DNA from: DASQFI01 sp963780895
GTDB lineage: Bacteria > Acidobacteriota > Vicinamibacteria > Vicinamibacterales > SCN-69-37
Reading direction: 5' to 3'
Assembly (NCBI GenBank): GCA_963780895.1
Contig: CAWAEG010000005.1
Span: forward strand, 124,001 to 188,000
Length of the DNA: 64,000 nucleotides
Part shown: piece after piece, positions 19,381 through 27,625 of the stretch
How positions within the stretch are numbered: position 1 is the stretch's first letter
How the letters are laid out: every line of letters starts with the position of its first letter
The notes under the pieces: generated by a model
Database searches by the model: none
What the model was told of the DNA's origin: nothing
The model's input: the letters and a program-made list of their open reading frames with translations, nothing else
Position numbers and translations under genes: made by a program

Positions 19381-19418
19381 GAGCGCTCAGACCCCGCCGT
19401 ACCGACACCGCTCTCTTT

Positions 19419-21389
19419 TCACCGCACTCTTGTATTCGGCTCCGGCGGCGTGTCGAACGAGACGAGGATCGGCTTGCCCCCTTCGGGGCTCGCCGCGAGG
19501 ACCATCCCGTTCGATTCGATGCCCATCAGCTTCGCCGGCTTGAGGTTCGCCACGACGGCGACGTGACGGCCGACGAGCGCGTCGGCTTCGTACGCTTCGG
19601 CGATGCCGGCCACGAGCGTACGCTGCTCGGTGCCGAGATCGATGCTCAGCTTGATGAGCTTCTTCGAATTCGGCACACGTTCGGCCGCGGTCACGCGGGC
19701 CACCCGCAGGTCGATCTTCATGAACTCGTCGATCGTGATGCGATTGTCGGCAGCGGGCGCCGCGGCGGGCGCGGAAACGGGTGCTGCCGGCGAGGATGCG
19801 GCGGGTGGCGCGCCGGCGTCCGCCTTCGGTTGATCGGTCACTCTGGGCTCCTTGATGGAAACAGCGGTCGAGTCGTCTTCGGCTTCGAGGCGAGGCCACA
19901 TGGCCTCCTTGCGTTGCAACATGCGTTCACCGGTCGTCGTCAGCGACGCGTCGCGATCGAGGCGGCGCTCCGCCCCCGAGGCCGGCGCACCGACGCGCGT
20001 CTGAATCTCCTCCGACGAGCCGGGCATCGCGGGCCCCAGCAACACGGCCGCGACCCGGAGCGCCTCGGCTGACGTCCAGAGCACCTCGTCGAGCGCGCGC
20101 TGCCCGTCATCCCGTTTGGCGAGCGACCACGGCTCGCTGGCGGCGATGTATTCGTTCACCGTGTCCACGAGCCGGAACGCGTGCCGGAACGCGACGTCGA
20201 GCGCGACGCGATCCATGGCCTCGCGATAGTCCTTCACGCAACCGGCCGCGAGGGTCGTCACGGCTTCGTTCGTCGACGTTCCCGCGAGGCGGCCGCTTCG
20301 GTACCGCTCCGCCATGGCCGTGACCCGATTGACGAGATTGCCGAGGTTGTTCGCCAGATCGACGTTGTATTTCTCCTCGAACCGCTCCCAGCTGAAATCG
20401 CCATCCGACCCGAACACGATCTCTTTCACCAGATACAGCCGCAGCGGATCGGGTCCGAACCTGTCGGCGGCGTCCAGGGGGTCGAGCACATTGCCCAGCG
20501 ACTTGCTGAGCTTCTGCCCCTTCGTCAGCACCCAGCCATGGCCGAACACCTGACGCGGCGGCTCGAGGCCCGCGCTCATCAGCATGGCGGGCCAGACGAC
20601 GCAGTGGAACCGGGTGATGTCTTTGCCCACGAGATGGAGATCGGCCGGCCACCACGTATCGAAGAGCGCCTGGTCGCAGCCATATCCGACCGCCGCCGCG
20701 TAGTTGATCAGGGCGTCGTACCAGACGTAGACGACACTCGACGGATCGAAGGGGACGGGAATGCCCCACGCCTGCCCGGCACGGCTGACCGAAATGTCCT
20801 CGAGTCCGCTCTCGAGCAGCCGGAGCATCTCGTTCCGTCGTGTGTCGGGCACGACGAATTCGGGATGCGCCTCGTAGAGCTTCCGGAGCCGATCGCCGTA
20901 CGCCGACAGGCGGAAGAAATGGTTGCGCTCCTTGATCCACTCGGGTTTCCGCTGATGGATCGGGCACAGGCCATCGACGAGATCCTTCTCCTGCTTGAAC
21001 GCTTCGCACGAAACGCAGTACCAGCCTTCGTACACGCCCTCGTAGATGTCGCCTGCGTCCCGCGACCGTTCGAGCAGTGTCTGCACCGCGCGCACGTGGC
21101 GGCGCTCGGTCGTCCGGATGAAGTCGTCGAAGGAAATGTGCAGGCGTGCCCAGACGGCACGGAACTCCACCTCCATCCGGTCGCAGTAGGCGAGCGGGTC
21201 GAGGTTCAGCTCACGCGCTTTGCGGAAGACGTTCTGCGAGTGCTCGTCATTGCCCATCACGAAGCGGACATCGAACCCCGCCAGCCGCTTGTAGCGGGCG
21301 ATGACGTCGGCGGCGATCTTCTCGTACGCGGTCCCGAGATGCGGCCGGTTGTTGACGTAGTCGATGGCGGTCGTGAGGTAGAAGCGCAG
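19419..21389 (-). CDS. metG: Methionyl-tRNA synthetase with C-terminal tRNA-binding domain
   Basis: Charges tRNA-Met with methionine. The coding frame begins RFYLTTAIDYVNNRPHLG (class I HIGH-like station PHLG) and continues VMGNDEHSQN, CVSCEAF, GKDITRFH and the KMSKS-like motif KGQKLSKSLGN. It ends with an Ala/Pro linker and an EMAPII/Arc1p-type tRNA-binding domain (FMKIDLRVARVTAAE). The upstream frame contains no ATG, GTG or TTG; the first possible start is CTG at 21387-21389, exactly where an initiator is expected. GGAGGT, part of the palindrome at 21390-21410, lies five bases before it. A start at the internal GTG 21260 would delete the active site and is rejected. Confidence 0.92.
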   Translation of the reverse strand: MRFYLTTAIDYVNNRPHLGTAYEKIAADVIARYKRLAGFDVRFVMGNDEHSQNVFRKARELNLDPLAYCDRMEVEFRAVWARLHISFDDFIRTTERRHVRAVQTLLERSRDAGDIYEGVYEGWYCVSCEAFKQEKDLVDGLCPIHQRKPEWIKERNHFFRLSAYGDRLRKLYEAHPEFVVPDTRRNEMLRLLESGLEDISVSRAGQAWGIPVPFDPSSVVYVWYDALINYAAAVGYGCDQALFDTWWPADLHLVGKDITRFHCVVWPAMLMSAGLEPPRQVFGHGWVLTKGQKLSKSLGNVLDPLDAADRFGPDPLRLYLVKEIVFGSDGDFSWERFEEKYNVDLANNLGNLVNRVTAMAERYRSGRLAGTSTNEAVTTLAAGCVKDYREAMDRVALDVAFRHAFRLVDTVNEYIAASEPWSLAKRDDGQRALDEVLWTSAEALRVAAVLLGPAMPGSSEEIQTRVGAPASGAERRLDRDASLTTTGERMLQRKEAMWPRLEAEDDSTAVSIKEPRVTDQPKADAGAPPAASSPAAPVSAPAAAPAADNRITIDEFMKIDLRVARVTAAERVPNSKKLIKLSIDLGTEQRTLVAGIAEAYEADALVGRHVAVVANLKPAKLMGIESNGMVLAASPEGGKPILVSFDTPPEPNTRVR

Positions 21390-21410
21390 AAATGACCTCC
21401 GAGGTCATTT
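21390..21410. repeat. AAATGACCTC palindrome, copy at the metG start
   Basis: Arms AAATGACCTC and GAGGTCATTT around one central base. In the metG direction it supplies GGAGGT five bases from the CTG start, and it places a TGA in the metG frame just upstream. A second copy lies 14 bases away at 21425-21445. Confidence 0.8.
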
Positions 21411-21424
21411 TATGGTGGCTGGGA

Positions 21425-21445
21425 AAATGACCTCGGAGGTCATTT
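21425..21445. repeat. AAATGACCTC palindrome, copy at the larC stop
   Basis: Same 10-base arms as the copy at 21390-21410, with the opposite central base. The stop codon of larC (TGA at 21440-21442) is the TGA of the palindrome, so the element and the gene end coincide. Confidence 0.8.
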
Positions 21446-22768
21446 CCCCCACGCCCGCAGGGCCTCTGCTTGCACCACCTTCACGGGCCGGCCGGTCGCG
21501 GCCGCGACGCGCAGGCAGTCCTCGAACTCCGGCGAGGCGTTGACCACCTCGCCCCGCCGGCTGGCGACTTTGATCCGGACCGTGCCGCCCCTCACCTGGA
21601 CGTCGACCCACTTCCGATCGAGCGCCTCGCGCCACATCTCCTGAAACCGCACGCCCAGCGTCGTCGTCTCGCGGAACACGACGTCGCAGATCGTGCCGCG
21701 CTTGTCGGGCGGCGCGAGGACCGTGAGCAGCGTGCCGGGCCGGCCCTTCTTCATCTGGGCCGGCGTCATGAAGACATCGAGCGCGCCGGCCGCGAACAGC
21801 TGATCGGAGACCGGGCCGAACAGCTGCGGGCTCATGTCGTCGATCTCGCATTCGAGCTGGACGATTTTTTCGGCCGCGTCGGCGCCGGCTGGCGCCTCTG
21901 CTGCCGCCGCCCGCTCGCCGATCACCACGCGGAGCACGTTCGGGACCTTGCCGAGCTCCCGCGTTCCCGCGCCGTAGCCGATTCGATCCACCGCCATCGC
22001 CGGGATCGGCCCGTACGATTTCGCGTAGGACGAAATCAGGAGCGCCCCGGTGGGCGTGACCAGCTCGGACTGAATGCCGGTGCTGTACACCGGCACGCCC
22101 TGCAGGAGCCGCAGCGTGGCCGGCGCAGGCACGGGAAAAACGCCGTGCGCCATCTCCACCATGCCCGCACCCAGGTTCAACGGCGACGCGACGACATCGT
22201 CGATGCCGAACCACTCGAACCCGAACACCGCGCCGACGATGTCGACGATCGAGTCGACGGCCCCGACCTCGTGCAGGTGGACCTCGTCGATCGACATCTG
22301 GTGGATTGCGGCCTCGGCTTCGCCGATCCGGCGAAAGAGATCGACCGCCCGCTCCTTGCCAGAGGCCGACAACGCCGACTGGCCGATGAGCTTCGAGATG
22401 TCGGCCAGCGAGCGGTGCCCATGACTGTGCGGCTGATCGTGCCCGGCGTGGCGATGATCGTGCTGGTGGGGTTCGTGGTGGTGCGGATGCCCGTGGGGAT
22501 GATGATGCGTGTCGTGCCCATGGTCGTGTTTCGCGCCCGGAGGCGCGTGCTGATGATCGGCGTCGTGGCCGGTGCCCGCCACCAGCTCGATGTGCGTCGC
22601 GCTGATGTCCGCGCGGAGCACTTTTCTGGCCTTCAGCTCATGTCCGACCCCGAGGCTGCCCAGCGCCTGCTGCAAAGCGTCGAGCGGCAGCCCGGCATCG
22701 AGAAACGCGCCGAGCACCATGTCGCCCGCCGCGCCCGCAAAACAATCGAAGTACATCACCCGCGCCAT
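21440..22768 (-). CDS. larC: LarC, nickel-insertion protein for the lactate racemase pincer cofactor
   Basis: Inserts nickel into the pyridinium dithiocarboxylate mononucleotide cofactor, using CTP. N-terminal YFDCFAGAAGDMVLGAFLD, central His-rich loop (residues about 68-118, over twenty His, a nickel reservoir), DEVHLHEVGAVDSIVDIVG, TPTGALLI, and LECEIDDMSPQLFGPV to the C-terminus. In Lactiplantibacillus larC is read by a programmed frameshift; here both halves are in one frame. The first start is GTG 22777 and I prefer ATG 22766-22768 (MARVMYFDC). It overlaps the end of radC by 13 bases. No larA, larB or larE is in the window, so the client enzyme is unknown. Confidence 0.92.
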   Translation of the reverse strand: MARVMYFDCFAGAAGDMVLGAFLDAGLPLDALQQALGSLGVGHELKARKVLRADISATHIELVAGTGHDADHQHAPPGAKHDHGHDTHHHPHGHPHHHEPHQHDHRHAGHDQPHSHGHRSLADISKLIGQSALSASGKERAVDLFRRIGEAEAAIHQMSIDEVHLHEVGAVDSIVDIVGAVFGFEWFGIDDVVASPLNLGAGMVEMAHGVFPVPAPATLRLLQGVPVYSTGIQSELVTPTGALLISSYAKSYGPIPAMAVDRIGYGAGTRELGKVPNVLRVVIGERAAAAEAPAGADAAEKIVQLECEIDDMSPQLFGPVSDQLFAAGALDVFMTPAQMKKGRPGTLLTVLAPPDKRGTICDVVFRETTTLGVRFQEMWREALDRKWVDVQVRGGTVRIKVASRRGEVVNASPEFEDCLRVAAATGRPVKVVQAEALRAWGK

Positions 22769-23439
22769 GAGAGCCACCCCGACTCCTTCATCGAACAGTA
22801 GTGCGTATCCGCAAGGATGACATGATCGACCACGTCGATGCCGAGCACCTGCCCGGCGGCGACGAGCCTTCGCGTGAGTTCCAGATCGTCTTCGCTCGGT
22901 CTCGGATCGCCGGACGGGTGATTGTGGAACAGCACGACGGCCGCCGCGCCGCCGATCGTGGCTTCCCGGAACACCTCACGTGGATGTGCGAGGCTGGCAT
23001 CGGCGGTCCCGACCGAAATCAGCAGCGTGCGGATGAGGCGGTGGCGGGTGTCGAGCATCAACACGCCGAAGCGTTCGACCGGATGCGCGCCGAATTGCGG
23101 CAGGAGGAACGCCGCCGCGTCGCGCGGTGTCACGAAGCGCGGTCTCGCGCGCGGGGAGAGCAGCAGCGTCCGTCTGCCGAGCTCGACGGCCGCCTGGACG
23201 CGGCTCGCCAGCACGGGGCCGACGCCCGGCACCTTCGTCAGGTGGTCCGTCGACAGGCGCGTCAGCCCATGCGTTCCGCCCGACGCGGCGAGGAGACGGT
23301 TGGCGATCGCCAGCGCACTCGCGCCCCGCATGCCATGGCCGAGGACGATCGACAGCAGCTCGTTGTCGCCAAGCGCGATGACGCCGCCACGCTCCAGTTT
23401 TTCGCGCGGGCGATCCCGCGGCGCCACCTCGTCCATCAT
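22756..23439 (-). CDS. radC: RadC-family JAMM-domain protein
   Basis: 227 residues: N-terminal helix-hairpin-helix-like region (LGDNELLSIVLGHG and LTKVPGVGPVLASRV) and a C-terminal JAMM metalloprotease-like domain with the zinc motif FHNHPSGDPRPSEDD. RadC proteins were once linked to DNA repair; the actual activity is still uncertain. ATG at 23437-23439 is the first of two Met codons. It is the first gene of the minus-strand run radC-larC-metG and is divergent from the lipoprotein gene at 23495. Confidence 0.93.
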   Translation of the reverse strand: MMDEVAPRDRPREKLERGGVIALGDNELLSIVLGHGMRGASALAIANRLLAASGGTHGLTRLSTDHLTKVPGVGPVLASRVQAAVELGRRTLLLSPRARPRFVTPRDAAAFLLPQFGAHPVERFGVLMLDTRHRLIRTLLISVGTADASLAHPREVFREATIGGAAAVVLFHNHPSGDPRPSEDDLELTRRLVAAGQVLGIDVVDHVILADTHYCSMKESGWLSWRG

Positions 23440-23481
23440 CTCCGTCCTGGTCCGCGGCCTCGTCGCGCCGGACCGCCACGC

Positions 23482-23487
23482 TATACT
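23482..23487 (+). promoter_or_regulatory. Candidate -10 element (TATACT)
   Basis: TATACT lies 8 bases before the TTG at 23495, with no good -35 hexamer. If used, transcription would begin almost at the start codon, giving a leaderless or very short-leader message. Confidence 0.3.
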
Positions 23488-23494
23488 GCGGCTC

Positions 23495-24121
23495 TTGAGG
23501 ATTCGTCCCCTTCCCTCGAGGCCGCCGTCGCCCGTCCCGCGCTTCGGCGAGCCAGGCTGGTCAGGTCTCGTCCGCGCCGGGCTCGTACTGATCGTGCTGG
23601 CCGGCGCGTGCGCCGAGCCTCCGACGAAGGAACGCCACCAGGCCGACGGCGCGCTCGCCGCGGCGCGGGCCGCCGAGGCCGCGACGTACGCTCCGGCTCC
23701 GTTTCAGGCTGCCGAGGAAGCGCTGCAGCACTACGACGAGGCCGTCGCCCGAGGCGACTACCGCCTCGCCCTGAACTACGCCATCGACGCGCGCGATCGC
23801 GCCTTCGAAGCCGCCAAACAGGCGAGCAACGGGAAGGCCGCGGCACGCAGCCAGGCCGAACGCCTCGCCACGGAGCTCGAGGTTCTGCTCAAACGGGCCG
23901 AAGCCAGGCTCGCCGGAAGCGCAGGTCCACGTCCGTCCGCACCATCAGCGGAGCGGCTCCGGGCCGTCACCAAGTCCGGACCCGGTCTCTTGCAAGAAGC
24001 GCGCACACGGCTGGGCAAGCAGGACTATCGCGGGACGATCACGCTGCTGACGCCGCCTGTTGAGACGCTCCGCCGCGAGCTCGCGTCGCCACCAGCGGCT
24101 CCAACTCGGCGAGGCCGCTAG
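23495..24121 (+). CDS. DUF4398-like secreted helical protein, probable lipoprotein
   Basis: 208 residues from a TTG start; no ATG or GTG is available before the signal sequence. Signal core LVRAGLVLIVLAGACAEPP ends in a lipobox-like AGAC. The mature part is helical and Ala/Glu-rich: ADGALAAARAAEAATYAPAP, FQAAEEALQHYDEAVARGDY and RLALNYAIDARDRAFEAAKQ, the pattern of DUF4398 proteins, which form coiled coils at the outer membrane. It is transcribed away from radC. Several longer frames that cover the radC gene on the plus strand are shadows. Confidence 0.65.
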   Translation: MRIRPLPSRPPSPVPRFGEPGWSGLVRAGLVLIVLAGACAEPPTKERHQADGALAAARAAEAATYAPAPFQAAEEALQHYDEAVARGDYRLALNYAIDARDRAFEAAKQASNGKAAARSQAERLATELEVLLKRAEARLAGSAGPRPSAPSAERLRAVTKSGPGLLQEARTRLGKQDYRGTITLLTPPVETLRRELASPPAAPTRRGR

Positions 24122-24130
24122 TAGGTTGCT

Positions 24131-24175
24131 GAGCCGAAGGCCACAGGTCCAAGGCCCAAGGCCCAGGCCCAAGGG
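24131..24175. repeat. Degenerate GGCCCAA-type tandem repeat
   Basis: Short units GGCCNAA are repeated imperfectly after the lipoprotein gene. Same kind as the repeats at 15273 and 37575. Confidence 0.45.
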
Positions 24176-24287
24176 TTGCTGTTAGACGGACCTGGCTCGA
24201 TTGGGAACGTCGACACGATCCGCGAAGACGCTGCGACTAAGTTCTACGATCGTCTGGAATCTCGTCGCGTCACCGCGGACTCGACTG

Positions 24288-24475
24288 CGTTCCGGATCGG
24301 TGAGCGTGTTCCGGAGCCCGACGTTTGCGAGCGCGACTTCTCGTACACGCGCCGCCTGGCGCGTGGCAGGCCCCTTGGCACGCCGTAGCTTCAGCGGAGG
24401 CGGCCAATCACGCTGCCTTGCGGCAAGCGGCGAGCGGGAGGGCGACGGAACACGCTACACCGATCTGGAAAACGG
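24288..24475. repeat. Dispersed inverted-repeat element, diverged copy
   Basis: The left part CGGATCGGTGAGCGTGTTCCGG and the right part CGGAACACGCTACACCGATC are imperfect inverted arms. Between them lie GCCCGACGTTTGCGAGCG and GCTGCCTTGCGGCAAGCGGC, found again in the element at 42510-42642. It occupies the gap between the lipoprotein gene and the transporter; no gene is seen in that gap (24122-24501). Confidence 0.7.
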
Positions 24476-24501
24476 TCTCGCCTCTGAGCCTTCGCTCCCG
24501 T

Positions 24502-26028
24502 TCAGACAACCAGCCAGCTCAACCCCAGCACGGCCGACACGATGATGAAGTAGCCGACGATGTCGAGCACGATGCCGTTGCGCATCATCGTGCCGAGCGG
24601 AATGTAGCCGCTGCTGTAGACGATGGCGTTCGGCGGCGTGGAAATCGGCATCATGAACCCCATGCTGGCGCCGAGCGTGGCGCCGAGCGCGGGCTCGAGG
24701 GGCGACACGCCGGCCGCCCTGGCGACCGCGATGGCCGTCGGCACGACGATGTTCGCGGCGGCGGTGTTCGAGGCGGTTTCCGACATCACCACCGCAAGGG
24801 CGGTGAAGAGAATCGTCAGGCCGGCGCTCCCCATCCCGGGAAAACGATCGGCGACCCAGTGCCCCATGGCCGCGGACAGACCGGTCGACTCGGCCAGCTT
24901 CCCCATCGCGAGCCCGCCGCCGAACAGGAGCACGACACCCCAGTCGATCCGCGACGCTTCCTCCCAGGTCATCGTGAACCTGCGCGCGCGCCAGCTGATC
25001 GGCATCAGGAACAGAAGCAGCGCCCCGAGGATCGCGGCAATCGATTCCGGAAAGATGCGGTTGTATTGCCGGGTCACGGCGTGCGTCTCGCCGAACCAGA
25101 GGCTCAGGATTCCCGGCAGCACCCACAAGAACACCGTGAGCGAAAACGCGATGATCACGTTGCGCTCGCCGATCGTGATCCGGCCCAGACGTTGGAGCTC
25201 GTTTGAGACCGCGCGGACGGACTCGGGGCTCAACCGGATGTGCCGCGCGCGCGGCAGCAGGAGCCAGGCGATGACGAACAGCATCATCACGACCATGACG
25301 GGCACGCCGATCGACATCCAGCCGGCGAACGTGATCGGGATGCCGGCGGTCTCGCGCAGGTGCGCGACGCCAATCAGGTTCGGCGGCGTGCCGACGGGTG
25401 TGCCCATGCCGCCGATGGACGCCGCGAAGGAGGTCGCGAGCATCATCGCCATCGCGTATTGTTGAAACGCTCGGTCGTTCTTGCGCTCGCGCCCGAGCTC
25501 CGAGAGCACGGCGAGTCCGAGCGGGAACATCATCGCGGTGGTGGCCGTGTTGCTCATCCACATCGAGAGGACGCAGGTGACGCTTGCGTACACGGCGACG
25601 AGCCGAAATCCGCTGGCGCCCACGCGTTTGGAAGCCAGGGCGGTGAACGCCAGCCGCCGGTCGAGCCGATGGACGAACATCGCCTCGGCCAGGATGAAGC
25701 TCCCGATGAAGAGAAAAATGATCGGGTCGGCGAACGGCGCGAAGACGGTCGCGGCCGTGCCGACGCCGAGCACCACGGCGAGGGCCGGTCCCACGAGCGC
25801 GGTGACGGCGAGCGGCAGCGCCTCGGTCATCCAGAGGACGATCATCAGGACGAGCACGGCGGCAAGCCGGTGCGCGGGCACGCTCAGTCCCGGCGCCGGG
25901 ATCAACAGGATGGCCAGAAACAGCAGAGGCCCGGCGATCAGGCCGACGGTCTGGCGCCGCCGATTGAACTGCTCTTCGGCGGGTGAAAAGGTCTCGACCG
26001 CTTCGGCGGCTTCGTGCGTCCGCCGCAT
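24502..26028 (-). CDS. DASS-family (SLC13) sodium/dicarboxylate symporter
   Basis: Takes up di- or tricarboxylates (or sulfate) with sodium. 508 residues and about 11-12 membrane segments. Two inverted signature repeats with the SNT motif: WMSNTATTAMM (159-161) and SETASNTAAANIVVPTA; each is followed by the family's MPISTPPNA / GTPVGTPPNLIG loops, which carry the substrate and sodium sites. Substrate cannot be deduced. The ATG (26026-26028) overlaps the TAA of dapF by one base (TAATG), which fixes the start and argues for translational coupling. A longer N-terminus is possible but would overlap dapF. Confidence 0.9.
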   Translation of the reverse strand: MRRTHEAAEAVETFSPAEEQFNRRRQTVGLIAGPLLFLAILLIPAPGLSVPAHRLAAVLVLMIVLWMTEALPLAVTALVGPALAVVLGVGTAATVFAPFADPIIFLFIGSFILAEAMFVHRLDRRLAFTALASKRVGASGFRLVAVYASVTCVLSMWMSNTATTAMMFPLGLAVLSELGRERKNDRAFQQYAMAMMLATSFAASIGGMGTPVGTPPNLIGVAHLRETAGIPITFAGWMSIGVPVMVVMMLFVIAWLLLPRARHIRLSPESVRAVSNELQRLGRITIGERNVIIAFSLTVFLWVLPGILSLWFGETHAVTRQYNRIFPESIAAILGALLLFLMPISWRARRFTMTWEEASRIDWGVVLLFGGGLAMGKLAESTGLSAAMGHWVADRFPGMGSAGLTILFTALAVVMSETASNTAAANIVVPTAIAVARAAGVSPLEPALGATLGASMGFMMPISTPPNAIVYSSGYIPLGTMMRNGIVLDIVGYFIIVSAVLGLSWLVV

Positions 26029-26840
26029 TACGGCCACCACTCGACCTGGGCCACGACTTCGGCCCATCCGGTGAGCCAGAGACCGTCACTGCCCCAGGTG
26101 ACGCGTTGGGAGCCGCCCGGTGAGACCACCTCGACCGATCGATTCGCGCCGCCATAGGAGGCCGCGGCAATCGCCGCCGCGCACGCACCCGTCCCCGACG
26201 CCATCGTCGGGCCGACGCCCCGCTCCCAGATGAGGATGCGAAGCCGATCGGGATCTTCGACCTCGACGAGCTCGACGTTGGTGCCTTCCGGGAAAAACGG
26301 ATGAACGGAGAGCCCCGCCGCGATCGTCTGCAGTCGCTCCTCGGTCGCCGGCCCAATCACGACACATTGCGGATTCCCGACGCGCATCACCGCGGCCGTC
26401 ACCGTCTGCCCGCTCACTTCGATCTGTGCCTCGCGCAGATCCGCGACCGCTCCCATCGCCGCGCGGAACGTGTAGCGCTTGCCCGCGCGCTCGAGCAGCG
26501 TCAGCTCCTTCGACCCGGCATCCGTGCCGATCACGGTCGTCCGCTGCATCTTGTGCTTGCGCGAGTCGGCGATCCAGGCGGCGGCGCACCGCACGCCGTT
26601 GCCGGAGAGCTCCGAGAAGCTGCCGTCCGCGTTGAAGAGCCGCGTTCGCGCACCCTCGCCGTTTTCGGCGAGCACCATGAATCCGTCGGCCCCGACGCCG
26701 GTGTGCCGATCGCAGGCACGCCGGGCCAATGCGGGCAGATCCATCACGCCGCTGACGGCAGCTGCCGAGACGAGGAGGAAATCGTTACCGTAGGCGTGGG
26801 CCTTGATGAGGGTGATTGAGTCACGCACAGGAGTTCCCAT
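26028..26840 (-). CDS. dapF: Diaminopimelate epimerase
   Basis: Converts LL- to meso-diaminopimelate, for lysine and peptidoglycan synthesis. 270 residues. The two catalytic cysteines are in SGNGVRCAAAW and ASGTGACAAA; the N-terminus KAHAYGNDFLLV and the PHPFFPEGTN-like VHPFFPEGTNVELV are family landmarks. The ATG at 26838-26840 overlaps the TGA of the methyltransferase gene (TGATG). The larger open frame that runs through that gene is a shadow. It is in an operon with a methyltransferase and a DASS transporter. Confidence 0.95.
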   Translation of the reverse strand: MGTPVRDSITLIKAHAYGNDFLLVSAAAVSGVMDLPALARRACDRHTGVGADGFMVLAENGEGARTRLFNADGSFSELSGNGVRCAAAWIADSRKHKMQRTTVIGTDAGSKELTLLERAGKRYTFRAAMGAVADLREAQIEVSGQTVTAAVMRVGNPQCVVIGPATEERLQTIAAGLSVHPFFPEGTNVELVEVEDPDRLRILIWERGVGPTMASGTGACAAAIAAASYGGANRSVEVVSPGGSQRVTWGSDGLWLTGWAEVVAQVEWWP

Positions 26841-27598
26841 CACTTTATGCAGAACGCGAGCAGGTGCCATCCGAATCGGCGGACCCAGGCGCGCGGGAGC
26901 GCGTTGAACGTGCTGACGAACGCGGCGTTGTAGAGCGCGCCTTTCCAGCCTTTGTGCAGACGGCTCCTGACCGGAAAGCGCTCCGGCACGATCTCGACCG
27001 ACGTGAACTCGCCGCACAGCGCGCGGAACTCCGCGATCGAATACCGCCGCAGGACGGGCGCGTCTTCGTGTTCGAGCGGCACCTTCATGATTTTGGAGAG
27101 CAAGTGCAGCCACGACACGCGGTTGTAGACCTGGAACATCGCCAGGCCGCCGGGCCGCAGCACCCGGCGGCATTCGGCGACGACGCGGCGGTCGTCGGCC
27201 GCGTACTGGACGACGCCATGCGCATAGACGAAATCGAACCGGTTATCGGGAAACGGCAGCGCCTGGCCATCGCCTGTCAGCACGCCGGCGGGGACTCCCT
27301 GCTGGTGCAAGTTCTGGCGCGCGAGGGCCGCCGCGCTGTCCGCCAGATCGAGGCCCACCACCTGGGCGCCTCCCCTGGCGAACCGGACCACCTCAACCCC
27401 GGCGCCGCACCCCACGTCTAATACGGCGCGGTCCCTCCAAGCGGTGAAATCGACGAGCCGGAGCAGGTGGTGCAGTTTCTCGAAATGATAGACATCCAAA
27501 TCGCTGAAGAACCCGGGACTGCCCGGCGGGTGCCGGCTGATCTCGAGGTCGTGGATGTGCGTGTTCCAGTACTTCCGGACTGCCCCCGACGTCGCCAC
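26840..27598 (-). CDS. Class I SAM-dependent methyltransferase
   Basis: 252 residues with the Rossmann-type SAM site: motif I VLDVGCGAGVEVVRFA, acidic strand VVGLDLAD, motif II DFVYAHGVVQYAAD and motif III RVLRPGGLAMFQVY. The C-terminus (RFPVRSRLHKGWKGALYNAA, WHLLAFCIK) is of the type seen in methyltransferases that act on lipids, quinones or glycans; the substrate is unknown. It is the first gene of the operon with dapF and is divergent from the glycerol-3-phosphate dehydrogenase-like gene; the gap between the two starts is only 27 bases. Confidence 0.85.
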   Translation of the reverse strand: MATSGAVRKYWNTHIHDLEISRHPPGSPGFFSDLDVYHFEKLHHLLRLVDFTAWRDRAVLDVGCGAGVEVVRFARGGAQVVGLDLADSAAALARQNLHQQGVPAGVLTGDGQALPFPDNRFDFVYAHGVVQYAADDRRVVAECRRVLRPGGLAMFQVYNRVSWLHLLSKIMKVPLEHEDAPVLRRYSIAEFRALCGEFTSVEIVPERFPVRSRLHKGWKGALYNAAFVSTFNALPRAWVRRFGWHLLAFCIK

Positions 27599-27605
27599 GG
27601 CCGAA

Positions 27606-27617
27606 TACTATAGGTGA
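27606..27617 (+). promoter_or_regulatory. Ribosome-binding site and possible -10 for the dehydrogenase-like gene
   Basis: TACTAT (27606-27611) is a candidate -10. AGGTGA (27612-27617) lies 8 bases before ATG 27626 and is the reason for preferring that ATG over GTG 27614. Both cannot function fully at once unless the transcript starts very close to AGGTGA. Confidence 0.35.
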
Positions 27618-27625
27618 CCCAGCCC

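Noticed and set aside
20181..21395. Plus-strand 404-residue frame opposite metG
   Set aside because: No coding motifs, high Arg/His/Glu; antisense shadow of metG.
22440..22580. His-codon repeat taken as a sequencing artefact or low-complexity insertion
   Set aside because: It lies in the His-rich loop expected in LarC proteins and is in frame.
22801..24063. Plus-strand 420- and 399-residue frames over radC
   Set aside because: Only the part after 23495 has protein-like sequence (the lipoprotein); the rest is radC antisense.
24131..24175. CRISPR-like repeats
   Set aside because: Units are 6-8 bases, imperfect and without spacers; no cas gene in the window.
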